This document shows positions 10,795 through 23,159 of a DNA stretch of 64,000 nucleotides, piece after piece (the first letter of the stretch is position 1; each line of letters opens with the position of its first letter). The DNA lies in the NCBI GenBank assembly GCA_034231615.1, contig CM067298.1, forward strand, positions 33,796,127-33,860,126, read 5' to 3'. The DNA comes from Meghimatium bilineatum (Eukaryota > Mollusca > Gastropoda > Stylommatophora > Philomycidae). A program made the translations under genes and the position numbers. The notes beneath the pieces are model-generated. The model was not told the DNA's origin. It saw nothing but the letters and a program-made list of their open reading frames with translations, and searched no databases.

Positions 10795-12205
10795 AAACTG
10801 CTAAAAATACCATACGTTCTATATAGACTGTAGTGTGTTAGTACTACTGTTGCTAAGACGCCACTACATGCTAGGTAGACTTGTGCTAGTACTACTGTTG
10901 CTAAGACGCCACTACATGCTAGGTAGACTTGAGTGTGTTAGTACTACTGTTGCTAATACGCCACTACATGCTAGGTAGACTTGAGTGTGCTAGTACTACT
11001 GTTGCTAATACGCCACTACATGCTAGGTAGACTTGAGTGTGTTAGTACTACTGTTGCTAAGACGCCACTACATGCTAGGTAGACTTAAGTGTGTTAGTAC
11101 TACTGTTGCTAAGACGCCACTACATGCTAGGTAGACTTGAGTGTGTTAGTACTACTGTTGCTAAGACGCCACTACATGCTAGGTAGACTTAAGTGTGTTA
11201 GTACTACTGTTGCTAATACGCCACTACATGCTAGGTAGACTTGAGTGTGTTAGTACTACTGTTGCTAAGACGCCACTACATGCTAGGTAGACTTGAGTGT
11301 GTTAGTACTACTGTTGCTAAGACGCCACTACATGCTAGGTAGACTTGAGTGTGTTAGTACTACTGTTGCTAAGACGCCACTACATACTAGGTAGACTTGA
11401 GTGTGTTAGTACTACTGTTGCTAAGACGCCACTACATGCTAGGTAGACTTAAGTGTGTTAGTACTACTGTTGCTAAGACGCCACTACATACTAGGTAGAC
11501 TTGAGTGTGTTAGTACTACTGTTGCTAAGACGCCACTACATGCTAGGTAGACTTGAGTGTGTTAGTACTACTGTTGCTAAGACGCCACTACATACTAGGT
11601 AGACTTGAGTGTGTTAGTACTACTGTTGCTAAGACGCCACTACATGCTAGGTAGACTTAAGTGTGTTAGTACTACTGTTGCTAAGACGCCACTACATGCT
11701 AGGTAGACTTGAGTGTGTTAGTACTACTGTTGCTAATACGCCACTACATGCTAGGTAGACTTGAGTGTGCTAGTACTACTGTTGCTAATACGCCACTACA
11801 TGCTAGGTAGACTTGAGTGTGTTAGTACTACTGTTGCTAAGACGCCACTACATGCTAGGTAGACTTAAGTGTGTTAGTACTACTGTTGCTAAGACGCCAC
11901 TACATGCTAGGTAGACTTGAGTGTGTTAGTACTACTGTTGCTAAGACGCCACTACATGCTAGGTAGACTTAAGTGTGTTAGTACTACTGTTGCTAATACG
12001 CCACTACATGCTAGGTAGACTTGAGTGTGTTAGTACTACTGTTGCTAAGACGCCACTACATGCTAGGTAGACTTGAGTGTGTTAGTACTACTGTTGCTAA
12101 GACGCCACTACATGCTAGGTAGACTTGTGCTAGTACTACTGTTGCTAAGACGCCACTACATACTAGGTAGACTTAAGTGTGTTAGTACTACTGTTGCTAA
12201 GATGA
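10795..12205. repeat. 52-bp satellite, about 27 units, with a 780-bp higher-order duplication
   Basis: The monomer contains CTAAGACGCCACTACATGCT, AGGTAGACTTGAGTGTG and TTAGTACTACTGTTG. Diagnostic variants (CTAATACG, TTAAGTG, GTGTGCTAG, ACATACTAGG) recur in the same order. For example, the GTGTGCTAG variant lies at about 10,985 and again 780 bp (15 x 52) later at about 11,765. Two shortened units (ACTTGTGCTAG) lie near 10,880 and 12,125. A more diverged unit may exist before 10,795. Confidence 0.97.
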
Positions 12206-12454
12206 TCATACATGATTGATAAACAATTATGGTTAGATATTACTTCACCAGCGTTGCCACGCTTCCGTGCTATACGAGACTACGTGCAAGTGTGCATGCC
12301 TGTTATCTCGGGTCAAATTATGCCTTGAAATGATAGCCTGTTTGCGTGTGCCACTCACTGTAGCTGGTTGTTAGGTCGTTTTATTGTGTAAGAGTGGTAA
12401 AACTATACATATTTCTGTTCATTATAATATTTGACTTGTGTTACCCATCTCCAT
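12206..12454. other. Short unassigned stretch
   Basis: Nothing recognisable. It separates the 52-bp satellite from the snapback repeat. Confidence 0.4.
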
Positions 12455-12685
12455 CTACATTAAAGGCCTTTCAACAGAATTAATTAGGACCCTATTCGTT
12501 ATGAATTTAATTATAGTATTGTTTCGGTTGCTCAGTATTTGCACACTTGGAATAACAAGCCAAAAATAGCCAAAGTGACTCCAAGTATATAAATAGTGAC
12601 CAGCCGAAAACCCAACAAGAACCTGATCCTGTTATGTGACAATTAGGGATAACATGATTTACTGGATACGGCCTTTGTTTTACCC
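12455..12685 (+). mobile_element. Snapback family S, copy 1
   Basis: Copies at 43,935-44,165 (plus) and 15,240-15,400 (minus) align over most of this length, starting at CCTTTC...GAATTAATTAGGAC. The centre is a hairpin. The arm TTTCGGTTGCTCAGTATTTG, ACACTTGG pairs with CCAAGTATATAAATAGTGAC, CAGCCGAAAACC about 30 bp on. The element ends near GACAATTAGG...TTTACTG. Class unknown. Confidence 0.65.
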
Positions 12686-12969
12686 AACCCCCCCCCTCCC
12701 TAATCTTCAATTTCTGATTGTTACCCGATACCGGAGCTTTTATCTCATGTATACAACATCTTCTTCTATCTGCCGTCAGTATTTTTGAACCTCAATTTAT
12801 CTTGCTACTGGCGCATGACTTATTATTACAGAGATTGTTGTTTATTCATAAGCGTATTAACAGAAGATATCTAAATGATTTATGCATGATGCTTGTATAT
12901 TTTTACCACAGTAATCATATCTTTGCAAACACATGTTATTTATGTTACTTCTCTTTTAGAAACCGCTTG

Positions 12970-13115
12970 CCTCTTCTATCCATCTATCCATCCATCCATC
13001 CATCCGTTCGTCCATCCGTCCGTCCGTCTGTCTGTCTGCCTGTCTGCGTATCTGTATGTCAGTCCGTCTGTCTGTCTGTCCGTCCGTCCCTCTGTCTTCT
13101 GTCTGTCTGTCTATC
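12970..13115. repeat. Tetranucleotide microsatellite, CATC to CGTC to TCTG
   Basis: The sequence grades from (ATCC)n through (GTCC)n to (TCTG)n, with small interruptions. Reading frames of Ser-Ile-His-Pro and Ser-Val-Arg-Pro type across it are artefacts. Confidence 0.95.
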
Positions 13116-13449
13116 TTCTATGCCATGCTATTTCTGCATGTTCGTTAAGAAGGCATAGATTGTCATCGAAGCTTGAGTTATCATGGTTTCCCAGTTCAAC
13201 CAATCAGTATCCTTGGCTTTGGACACCATGTATACATAAATTAAGAGAAGAATGGTAGCATCTAAATGGATAGTGTTATTATCTCGTTTATCTTCTGAAT
13301 TTTAGTTGACAAAATTCTTGAAAGTTTTCCTGTAATAATAATATTCTCTATTACTCATTCGATTTTCTTTGATAGTACATAACTCACCTGTTGTTTTTTA
13401 AATTTCTCATTAGCTCCATGATTATTCTCATTACGGTATGGATAAGAAA
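13116..13449. other. Unassigned AT-rich sequence
   Basis: No coding or repeat pattern was recognised before the reverse transcriptase remnant begins. Confidence 0.4.
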
Positions 13450-14352
13450 TTAGCTAATCTGTAGAAAAGTTGCTCCGAGGTGCGGATCCTGGACGTCTGA
13501 GATCAGATCAATAGAAAATGATCTGCCACAAGGATATCCTCTGTTCCCAGTACTGTTTAATGTGTATACGTTAAAAATGTGTCTATTGAAAACCTTAAGC
13601 AATTGTAGAATTCTAACCTACGCTGATGATATCCTACTATACAACTCAGACAGGAACAGAGCAGATATTACTGATACTGTACACAATGGACTAGATCAAT
13701 TGTTAATATAGTTCAGAACATACAACGATGTGATAAATAACTGGAAAGCAAAGGTCGTCTGGTACTCCGTAAATAATAATCTGGTTAGTGACACACTGCC
13801 ATCTGTCAGATGCATCGGCTCATTTATTGAAAGGAAACAAGACCTTACATGTCTTCGGATAAACTTTGATAGAAGTCTCTCATTCAACTAATACATCACA
13901 CATATGATTCAGAAAGCCAAAAGAATGATCCCTGTTATCAATGTTATGGTGACCTTAGACTTGCAGCAATGTGTACTGTTTCTACCTCTACAAGTGATGG
14001 TGTCATAGATAATGACCTCGACCTACTAACACTGTCACAGACACAAGTCGATAAATTGGAAAAAGATGAAAACGATGCAATTAGATCGGTTCTGGGGTGT
14101 ACTTGGGATATACCCATCTCTGATATGAAATTTCTGCTTGATCTCCCCAGCATTGGAGTGCGACATCAGGAAGCACAGGTAAGGTCGTACCTTAAAGTGA
14201 CAGAATACAATCACCATCAATTACACCAACGTTTACATGAGTCAAAAGGAAAACGAATGAAACGTGGTAGCTCATTGATTACAGAGGCTGAAGACACACT
14301 GCGTAGAATATGTGAATTTGAAGAAATAGGAAAGGGCAGTGAATGGGTGTAG
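13450..14352 (+). pseudogene. LINE reverse transcriptase, second half, with YADD
   Basis: The plus strand reads ENDLPQGYPLFPVLFNVYT, then LTYADDILLYN at 13,613-13,645. This is the catalytic YxDD box of a reverse transcriptase and fits the I/Jockey-like pattern LPQGxxLSPxLFNxY. Thumb sequence follows with stops (LRINFDRSLSFN). The last open stretch (13,969-14,352) carries the connector LDLLTLSQTQVDKLEKDEND, LDLPSIGVRHQEAQ and KGKRMKR, shared with copies at 24.0 and 62.4 kb. RNase H follows at 14,440. The 5' half of the element is absent. Confidence 0.85.
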
Positions 14353-14439
14353 GTAGACACTGAGAAGAAATCACTGACTAAAGTAATAATACATATAGAT
14401 ACAACGAGTCGAAAATGGACGGGTGCCAGGGTCCAGATT

Positions 14440-15115
14440 ACAGTGCATAAATTAGCCCAGCTACATTCGAAACCACGATACATGAGTATATACATAGATG
14501 GCTCAGTTAGCAGAGACACAAATAAATGCGGTTGGGGTTTTCTTGCCTACAGAAACGACGTGAAGTTGGTTGAGAAATCTTCAGCATATCCCACTGTCAC
14601 ATCGAGCTTGAGGAGGGAGAAACATCAGCACTTAATTTGTTGATAACTGATGCATCAACACACTTGCAATACTCACAGATTCTCAAAGAATGCGTCGCAA
14701 GATAGAAAAGTACATGCTGAGAAAGGAATGGTGGGACTTATTGAACATTTCAAATGTCCAGAGCATCAAATGGATATACTGCACTGGTCATGCTGAGGAC
14801 AGAGGAAACGAGAGAGCTGGCATATTGACAGGCAATGTGGCGATAGACGGCAAAATGCTGAGAAGTGATACAGCAGCCTTGATCAAAGAGGAAAATGATA
14901 TCAATGGGGCTGAGAACGTACACATACAGATAATATCATAAATGGGTGTATCTTGAGGGGAGGGAAGAAAAGTAATTTCTTGGAAGGTCCCAAATATCAC
15001 GCAATCAACACCTGACCGGGACTCTGAGTCTACATACACTGAGATAGCAACTGAAACGGAGGGAGAAGCACTTATGATAATGCCCCACGTGCTGTAAAGC
15101 TAGTTTCTAATCAAG
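14440..15115 (+). pseudogene. RNase H domain and 3' end of the same LINE
   Basis: IYIDGSVSRDTNKCGWGF (about 14,480-14,550) carries the first catalytic aspartate. ILTDSQ-like sequence is near 14,675. IYCTGHAEDRGNERAGILTG (about 14,770-14,830) is a degraded GHAGVxGNExADxLAG motif in which the final catalytic aspartate is replaced by glycine. The frame breaks near 14,640. The 3' tail (CCCCACGTGCTGTAAAGCTA, then GAATCAATC) recurs at the ends of the 23.2-kb and 61.7-kb copies, marking a shared 3' end. Confidence 0.8.
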
Positions 15116-15239
15116 AATCAATCTAATTACGATGTATATAATGAACTGCGTCTCAAACTGCAAGTGGATAAATACAACATGGATACTTAAAAATGTTTCT
15201 GTCGACTGCACTACACGCCTTCCAACTGAAACGTAAACA

Positions 15240-15400
15240 TGACCTAGTGGGCCAATTTCGGTGCAATGTATTCTTTGGCTTTGGCTATGTTTTGCATGCA
15301 ACTACAAGTATGTAAATAGCGATCAATCAAGAGTCCAACAATAATCAAAAACGTAACGAAGGGGTCCTAAATTATTCTATTAGAAGGACTTTACAGTCCG
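15240..15400 (-). mobile_element. Snapback family S, copy 2, decayed
   Basis: On the minus strand it reads GAATAATTTAGGACCCCTTC, GATTATTGTTGGACTCTTG, GCTATTTACATACTTG and ACATAGCCAAAG. These are the blocks of the 12.46-kb and 43.9-kb copies in the same order. The right hairpin arm is strongly diverged. Confidence 0.5.
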
Positions 15401-15489
15401 TAGCCACGCTTAAAATAAAACTAGGAACTTGTGAAACGACGTAACTTAGGAAACAACGTATCTTACGTGAGACCTAATCGACACATGCT

Positions 15490-16245
15490 GATTATTAAAA
15501 ATAAAAAGGCGAATCTACCGCACATTATAAAGAAACTGAACGTAACATAAATAACGAGAGATATGCAGATGACAATATTCATATGGCAAAAGGGAGAAAA
15601 ATATACACGATCTAATAAATAAGATAACGGCAGAAAACAAAGACAACGACATGTTCTTAAATTACAAGAAGTCAGATGTGATGATTGCTTGTAAATAAAG
15701 AAAATCCCCCAGCGTCCAAGATCAAAATGAATGATTCAATACTCAAACAGATCCACCAATTATAATATTTTGGAACAACGAGATCATCAGATGGAAAAAA
15801 AGTTATACAAAGATATGCAAAAGAATAGGACAGGAAATGCAGCATTCATACAAATGCAGAGTGTACCGTGTCCATGTCAATAGAGTTGAGCAAGATCGTT
15901 CCTCAGTGCTACATATCACTGATTCTAACATATGGAAGCGAGTCTTGGGCAATAAATAAACAGAATTATGAACAATTAGAGGCAACAGATATATGTTTTT
16001 ATAGATGAATAGATGTATCATGGACATGTAGAAAAAAACTAACGAGTAGGTGCTGAACGAGTTACAATAGGAAAATTGGGTTACTTAATACTATTAGAAA
16101 GAGATATGTTGTACATTTTGGACACGCTATGAGATGGGAGTGGGGGATCTGGAGAACATAGTTACCGCAGGTAAGTCGTGGCATGGCATAGAGTCAGTAA
16201 GGATCCTGAATAGAGATACTGGAAGTAGAGAGATGTGAGGATACA
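15490..16245 (+). pseudogene. RTE-like reverse transcriptase fragment with YADD
   Basis: The plus strand reads ERYADDNIHMAKG (15,556 on), YFGTTRSSDG (the YLGSxITSDG block), CYISLILTYGSESWAINKQN (the LxYGSESWxL block), EATDICFYR, DVSWT and YVVHFGHAMRW. This is the RT palm through thumb order of RTE-like LINEs. Stops and frameshifts are frequent, and the 5' part before YADD is missing. Confidence 0.8.
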
Positions 16246-16975
16246 TGGTTTCTCACACCAGTCGGAACGGCAACTAATGATGATAAGAACACAGTAACTA
16301 GTTATGCAGTCAGAATAACATCTGGAAACATATGCAACTTTTACAAAAAAACCACATTGGATTATTAATGTGGAATAAGTGTAAGGAACGGTGATTAGTC
16401 TAGAAATTACATTCGTGTTTTCGAATTCCAGTAACAACTAGGAAAACAAATATGGTGGTAATAAAATACGTACCGAGTAATGGAGAAACATAGCTATGTT
16501 AGAAATACAGACAGATTAAACAGTTGTTTCAGTAAAAAAGTATTTACTCAGAATATAATTCAAGAAATAGATACATTTAGGTTATGTTCCGCAACGCTTA
16601 AAAATGTGACAAAACAAAACGAGTAAGCAGCATAGATATTAAATAGTACAAGTTATAGAGAAACATGAGTAAAATAAGAATTCAGTGAACTAAAACTGTA
16701 TTTTTATATTGGGTTACGATGTTTTGAAGCGCTGCCGTTAGTCTAATCTGGTTATGTCTGAGATTTTAACCATCAAAAGATGATGCAGACCACAGTTCTG
16801 GTAATCAAGTCACCACGGTCTCCAGAGTTATGTAGTACAATAAAAACTATTGTGATGTTTCACTAATCTAAACTCCATGAGGACAGACAAGCAGACAGAA
16901 TAAATTCATCTAACAGTAAACATGATGTTATTCTGAATATTTCAATACATTGTATAAAGTAGTGATGCGTTATTG
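16246..16975. other. Unassigned AT-rich sequence
   Basis: I see no coding pattern or repeat here. Confidence 0.4.
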
Positions 16976-17145
16976 TTTTGTTTTACTCAGCAGTGATTAT
17001 TTGTTTTACTCAGCAGAGATTCCTTGTTCTACTCAGAAATAATTCTATGTTCTCCTCAGCAGTGATTCATTGTTCCACTAAGAATCGATTCTTTGTTCTA
17101 CTCAGCGGTGAATCTTTGTTCTACTCATCAGTGATTCTTTGGAAA
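16976..17145. repeat. About 23-bp minisatellite (TTGTTCTACTCAGCAGTGAT-like), seven units
   Basis: Diverged tandem copies of TTGTTYTACTCAGCAGTGATTC span this interval. Confidence 0.9.
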
Positions 17146-17234
17146 CAATTGTTTTCTAATATATTCCACTTTCCTTTCTTCGATTCTTCTCCCCACTACC
17201 CTTTTTTCACACAATGACAACAATACACTTGAAT

Positions 17235-17518
17235 AATGAGCCCAATAATACTGTCGCTTTGATGAAACTAGTACGGAAAAATTCAGGAATGTTGAGTATG
17301 ACACTGGTCGTCCAATCCAAGTGGTCACATAAGACACGCTGAAATCAGATGTGTCAGGCATAACAACGCAGATACAATTATTATAGACACGTTGTAAATC
17401 ACAACACAATGTGTTTCGTTCTCCTGAATATTGTCACGCTGATCAGAGGGAATTCGAGATGAAGGGAAAAGAAGAAGGTAGCAATAATCGTATAGTTATT
17501 GTCTCCCTCTTTATTGAT
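17235..17518 (+). repeat. Interspersed family R1, copy 1
   Basis: It contains GCTGAAATCAGATGTGTCAG, then GCAGATAC and GTTGTAAATCACAACACAAT, with a tail like GAAGAAGGTAGCAATAATCG. The same blocks, in the same order, occur at 44.2, 52.9, 57.9 and 61.0 kb. It ends where the 33-bp satellite begins. Function unknown; it could be the untranslated 5' part of a LINE or a non-autonomous element. Confidence 0.7.
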
Positions 17519-17519
17519 G

Positions 17520-19697
17520 TATATCTGTTCTTTACACTTACGTAGTATGTTCATTATCTGTTCGCTACATTTACGTAGTATGTTAATTATGTATTGGCTA
17601 CAGTTACGTAGTATGTTAATTATGTATTCGCTACAGTTACGTAGTATGTTAATTATGTATTGGCTACAGTTACGTAGTATGTTAATTATGTATTCGCTAC
17701 AGTTACGTAGTATGTTAATAATGTATTCGCTACAGTTACGTATTATGTTAATTATGTATTCGCTACAGTTACGTAGTATGTTAATTATGTATTCGCTACA
17801 GTTACGTAGTATATTAATTATGTATTGGCTACAGTAACGTAGTATGTTAATTATGTATTCGCTACAGTTACGTAGTATGTTAATTATGTATCCGCTACAG
17901 TTACGTAGTATGTTAATTATGTATCCGCTACAGTTACGTAGTATGTTAATTATGTATTCGCTACACTTACGTAGTATGTTAATTATGTATTCGCTACAGT
18001 TACGTAGTATGTTAATTATGTATTGGCTACAGTTACGTAGTATGTTAATTATGTATTCGCTACAGTTACGTAGTATGTTAATAATGTATTCGCTACAGTT
18101 ACGTATTATGTTAATTATGTATTCGCTACAGTTACGTAGTATGTTAATTATGTATTCGCTACAGTTACGTAGTATATTAATTATGTATTGGCTACAGTTA
18201 CGTAGTATGTTAATTATGTATTCGCTACAGTTACGTAGTATGTTAATTATGTATCCGCTACAGTTACGTAGTATGTTAATTATGTATCCGCTACAGTTAC
18301 GTAGTATGTTAATTATGTATTCGCTACACTTACGTAGTATGTTAATTATGTATTCGCTACAGTTACGTAGTATGTTAATTATGTATTCGCTACAGTTACG
18401 TAGTATGTTAATTATGTATTGGCTACAGTTACGTAGTATGTTAATTATGTATTCGCTACAGTTACGTAGTATGTTAATAATGTATTCGCTACAGTTACGT
18501 ATTATGTTAATTATGTATTCGCTACAGTTACGTAGTATGTTAATTATGTATTCGCTACAGTTACGTAGTATATTAATTATGTATTGGCTACAGTTACGTA
18601 GTATGTTAATTATGTATTCGCTACAGTTACGTAGTATGTTAATAATGTATTCGCTACAGTTACGTATTATGTTAATTATGTATTCGCTACAGTTACGTAG
18701 TATGTTAATTATGTATCCGCTACAGTTACGTAGTATGTTAATTATGTATCCGCTACAGTTACGTAGTATGTTAATTATCTGTTTGCTATAGTTACGTAGT
18801 ATGTTAATTATGTATCCGCTACAGTTACGTAGTATGTTAATTATGTATTCGCTACACTTACGTAGTATGTTAATTATGTATTCGCTACAGTTACGTAGTA
18901 TGTTAATTATGTATTGGCTACAGTTACGTAGTATGTTAATTATGTATTCGCTACAGTTACGTAGTATGTTAATAATGTATTCGCTACAGTTACGTATTAT
19001 GTTAATTATGTATTCGCTACAGTTACGTAGTATGTTAATTATGTATTCGCTACAGTTACGTAGTATATTAATTATGTATTGGCTACAGTTACGTAGTATG
19101 TTAATTATGTATTCGCTACAGTTACGTAGTATGTTAATTATGTATCCGCTACAGTTACGTAGTATGTTAATTATGTATCCGCTACAGTTACGTAGTATGT
19201 TAATTATGTATTCGCTACACTTACGTAGTATGTTAATTATGTATTCGCTACAGTTACGTAGTATGTTAATTATGTATTCGCTACAGTTACGTAGTATGTT
19301 AATTATGTATTGGCTACAGTTACGTAGTATGTTAATTATGTATTCGCTACAGTTACGTAGTATGTTAATAATGTATTCGCTACAGTTACGTATTATGTTA
19401 ATTATGTATTCGCTACAGTTACGTAGTATGTTAATTATGTATTCGCTACAGTTACGTAGTATATTAATTATGTATTGGCTACAGTTACGTAGTATGTTAA
19501 TTATGTATTCGCTACAGTTACGTAGTATGTTAATAATGTATTCGCTACAGTTACGTATTATGTTAATTATGTATTCGCTACAGTTACGTAGTATGTTAAT
19601 TATGTATCCGCTACAGTTACGTAGTATGTTAATTATGTATCCGCTACAGTTACGTAGTATGTTAATTATCTGTTTGCTATAGTTACGTAGTATGTAA
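17520..19697. repeat. 33-bp satellite, about 66 units, with higher-order structure
   Basis: The monomer is TGTATTCGCTACAGTTACGT followed by AGTATGTTAATTA. Because the period is 33 bp (11 codons), a frame without stops runs for hundreds of codons (17,844-18,791 and 18,801-19,682), translating as repeats of MYSLQLRSMLI. Variants (ttgg, tccg, cacttac, ataatg, tattatg, atatta) recur in blocks of about 11-12 monomers. The rare variant ATCTGTTTGCTATAG recurs exactly 891 bp apart (27 x 33, at 18,781 and 19,672). I regard it as non-coding satellite. Confidence 0.97.
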
Positions 19698-19830
19698 TAT
19701 GAATTAATGTCTGAATATCTCGAATATCTTAATTTAGGAGGTCTAAATGTCTAATTAAAAGCCAACCAAACCAACAGCAACGAAACTGCAGCTCACTATC
19801 TGGTTACATAAATGTACGCGGCTTTCGTCC

Positions 19831-19953
19831 TGTAGAATCTCCAACATAACTTTATATACACATTATTTTTATGTAGAATCTCCAACATAACTTTATATAA
19901 ACGTTATGTTTCTGTAGAATCGCCAACATAACTTTATATAAATAATATTTTTA
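19831..19953. repeat. 41-bp tandem repeat, three units
   Basis: TGTAGAATCTCCAACATAAC followed by TTTATATA recurs at 19,831, 19,872 and 19,913. Confidence 0.95.
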
Positions 19954-20621
19954 CCTCTCCCAAAAATAAAGTTCTTCTCAAAACATTGTATACTTCTGAT
20001 TGTTGAAATTTTATACACATCACAAGGAAACACAATATCTATTGGTATTATTTCATTGGAAACAAAACATATTCTTTGTGAAATCGACCGAATATTACAT
20101 ACTTCGGTTGGCAATATGCCTTTTCTATGTATCCGCAGCTCCTCTCCCCTCCCCAATCAAAATATGATTATATAAATAATGTTGTGTAGAACGGTGTCTA
20201 CACAATTGCAGATGCTCCCCAGTTTTTATTACTGCAATATGTTTGCTAGATGAATATACCTGGTGATGCTGGCAGAATTCACTCTCATTGTTCATGTACA
20301 TAGTTAGCTCTACCGTTTTCCCAAATTCTAATACGGCGCACGATCGGATTATCTTCTAATTCTCAGACATCTCTTGAACATGCACCCTCTTAAACAAACA
20401 ATTTGCCACACTCTCCCACAGATCTAACCACCTGCGTAGGTAATATATTCAGAGTTATCTATCTATATGTTATTTTATTATATGTCTGCTGGTGCATTTG
20501 ACTGATAGAAGGCCACGTCTCTCGTACAGGTAGGACGGTACGATCACTTATCTGTTTACTCTTACGGTTACATCGACCTAACATCCCGAACAACAAGCTT
20601 TACTTGGCTTTATATTGGACT
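19954..20621. other. Unassigned sequence
   Basis: No gene or repeat was recognised. Confidence 0.4.
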
Positions 20622-21139
20622 CAGGGTTGCCAGACAGTATGACATGTTTATGAACAAATTTCAAATACACTATGGCCAAAATAGTAATTGAATTGTGGTC
20701 AATTAAAGCTAAAAAGAGCTTTAATTCAGTGAAAAGTGCCTACTTGTGAAAGCTTTAATTTATATTTTTTCACGATAAGGCAAATGTCGCCTGGTTCTCT
20801 TTGAATAATAAACTTGTTACATGTACTTTGCCTACTGTTAGTATTATGGGTTCCATTATCGTTATAGAACATGTTAAGAAATACCTCGAATAATCTTTAA
20901 TTGTAACAAACACATTTGAGATATTAAGTTACATTCTGTTTCTTTGTTTTCTTGTAACAGCAGTAATAAAAGAACCATTTTACCAATTACTTGTTTTACT
21001 GGTGTAACTAATTTGTTAATATTTTCAAGAATATACAGAGAAAAAGAAAATAACCAAACAATTTTTGTTTCTAGAGTAACATTAAAAATGAAAAGATCAT
21101 ATTTTTGGAAATTGTAAAAATGTGAATATGGCAACCCTG
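20622..21139. mobile_element. Candidate short inverted-repeat DNA transposon (MITE), 518 bp
   Basis: It begins CAGGGTTGCCA and ends with an almost exact inverse complement, TGGCAACCCTG. ACT stands immediately outside both ends, so a 3-bp target duplication is possible. No transposase-like reading frame is present. The superfamily is not settled: only the outer 11-12 bp are clearly inverted. Confidence 0.55.
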
Positions 21140-23159
21140 ACTAGCCCTTAATATCACCCCGGTGTCTGGGTTCTTGTTCTAACATTTATAGCAACTATTA
21201 TTGGTTTACCAATCCAGGTACAGTTTATCATCACTACCTCAATGGCGTCAATGAAATTTGTGAATATGCGCACGGGAAATAACATTGCAGATTTTTATCA
21301 AGTGTTATCTTTGAGGTAAAACTGGCATCATGCATACTCAAACTACAAGTTCGTTTCCTCCAGGTTACTTGAGAGTACTACATATATCAATATGTAAATA
21401 TAGAAAAAAAAACTGACAAGCGAGCACCTTCATTTTGAAAATATAGCAACTAGAACCATCACAAAACATGCCTACTAGGAAGAAAATGCTCCGTGTCTTC
21501 AAACTAAACGATACATATGAGATGAACTCAATTATCATTTTATTTTGAATTTGTCGGCAACGTTAATCCCCATGATTTGTTATAGTTACGTACGAATAAA
21601 ACGTTCGTATTATAAAAGTAATGAGAAATAATGAAATCATTTTATGACAAAGATGTGAAGAATAGACGGACGTTAATATAAACCTTTTTTTTTTATACAT
21701 GAGGCGCAATAGAGATAGCGAGGGGATCCTATACAATATTCAGTGAAAGGTTTATCCAGACATAACCTTTCAAGTGTGCCTGAAGAGTCTTACGATTAGG
21801 CACCTTCAATGTGTCTTGTATAGCGGCCCTCATTTGAATGGCTATGGTTTCAGGCTTCTTGATGTTATTATAACGAACGCTGAATCCAATTGTTGAAGAC
21901 TGTAATTGTTTATTACGCGCTCAAATGTGAAATGTAACATTAACACAAAACTAGTATACAATATACTTGAACATGTCGGCATCTCCGAAACGTATGCAAT
22001 CTGTTAAATGTGTAAGAGTCATAAAACACGAGGTTTTCAATGTATTTCCAAGTCTGGTTACATTTCTCCTTTTTCTTCTTAGTTCTTTTATCAGTTTCTA
22101 AATATGACATAATTTGATTCACGTTATACATAATTATCCGATATTCATAAGTCACAACGTTCTAGAGAATATGACTTGCCTAAATTGATAAAACGAGATG
22201 AGAATTGGGGTTTGAAGGGAGATTTTCCAAAAAATATTACAGAAAATTACGCTATGAACGTTGTTTTTTGGAGGAGGGGAGGGGGGTAGGGAGCGATATT
22301 TAAATATATTTTTATTGTAAAAAGAAATACTCTTCCTCTTTAATTTGCAATAGCTAGTTTTTGTGAAAGTCAACCATTTGAAGCACTTTGATCGTAGTGG
22401 GAGCGTTGATTGATAATTTTTATTTGTTGTATATTGTTAATTATTATAATATATATAATGTTAACAGGGCTGTATACCCCCTTACCCACTGCATCTTTCT
22501 TTATCTGTTTCGTCTTTGTTGAAAATATTCCCTGTAGCGACAAATGCCGGAAACTGTATGCGATCAGCAGAGACATAGAGAAGAATGTGTTCTGGAAGGA
22601 ATATATCACTGGATGATTTGATCTAGAGAAAGCATGCACAATAATTATTCAGTTTCTGGACATTCTACCAGAAAATACGCTTCTCTTTCAAAATTTAGTC
22701 TCTGTACATGTAATATATCAGTCTGTTGTACCTTTCTCAAATCAGAAAGCAATGAATTGTTCTCTGAGTGGAATTTCTGATAGTAGTATAATATTTTCAG
22801 TACTGAGTCCTTCAGTGTTTATTATTCAGAAATATTTATGTATAATATATTTGCATTCATGATATGATACATCCCTGTAGTAATATTTTCAAATAATATA
22901 CAATTTCTTGTAATGATGCCAATATTGACATGATGAAATATATTTGGATTATAACATCATATGAAGAAGATATATATATAACTTTGCACCAACAGAGTGC
23001 AATTGTACACACGAGTGCTATCGGATACAGAGTAGATAATATCCATTTTTTTCCAATAATATATTTGAGGCCACACAATCGACATTTTTAATATTCACAA
23101 ATTCTACGGACGCAGATAAGAGACCTGTATCGATTCAAACTGACACAAATTCAATGTTA
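21140..23159. other. Unassigned AT-rich sequence with one G-rich run
   Basis: I recognise no coding region. At about 22,270-22,292 the plus strand has GGAGGAGGGGAGGGGGGTAG, which could form a G-quadruplex. A short TA run lies at 22,968-22,980. Confidence 0.4.

Noticed and set aside
10795..12205. Regular direct repeats as a CRISPR array
   Set aside because: The 52-bp units are contiguous without variable spacers, and the context is an animal genome. The same argument applies to the other tandem arrays.
12718..13258. Frames of 146 and 121 codons with Ser-Val-Arg-Pro or His-Pro-Ser repeats
   Set aside because: They run through a tetranucleotide microsatellite, with no recognisable domain on either side.
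17844..19682. Two long open frames (315 and 293 codons) as a repeat-protein gene
   Set aside because: They are produced by a 33-bp satellite whose unit lacks a stop in this frame. Variation between units shows no codon-position bias visible by eye, and the array has no promoter-like or conserved flanking coding sequence.
22270..22292. G-rich run as a regulatory G-quadruplex
   Set aside because: Composition permits it, but there is no nearby gene or promoter to give it meaning. Noted only under the unassigned stretch.
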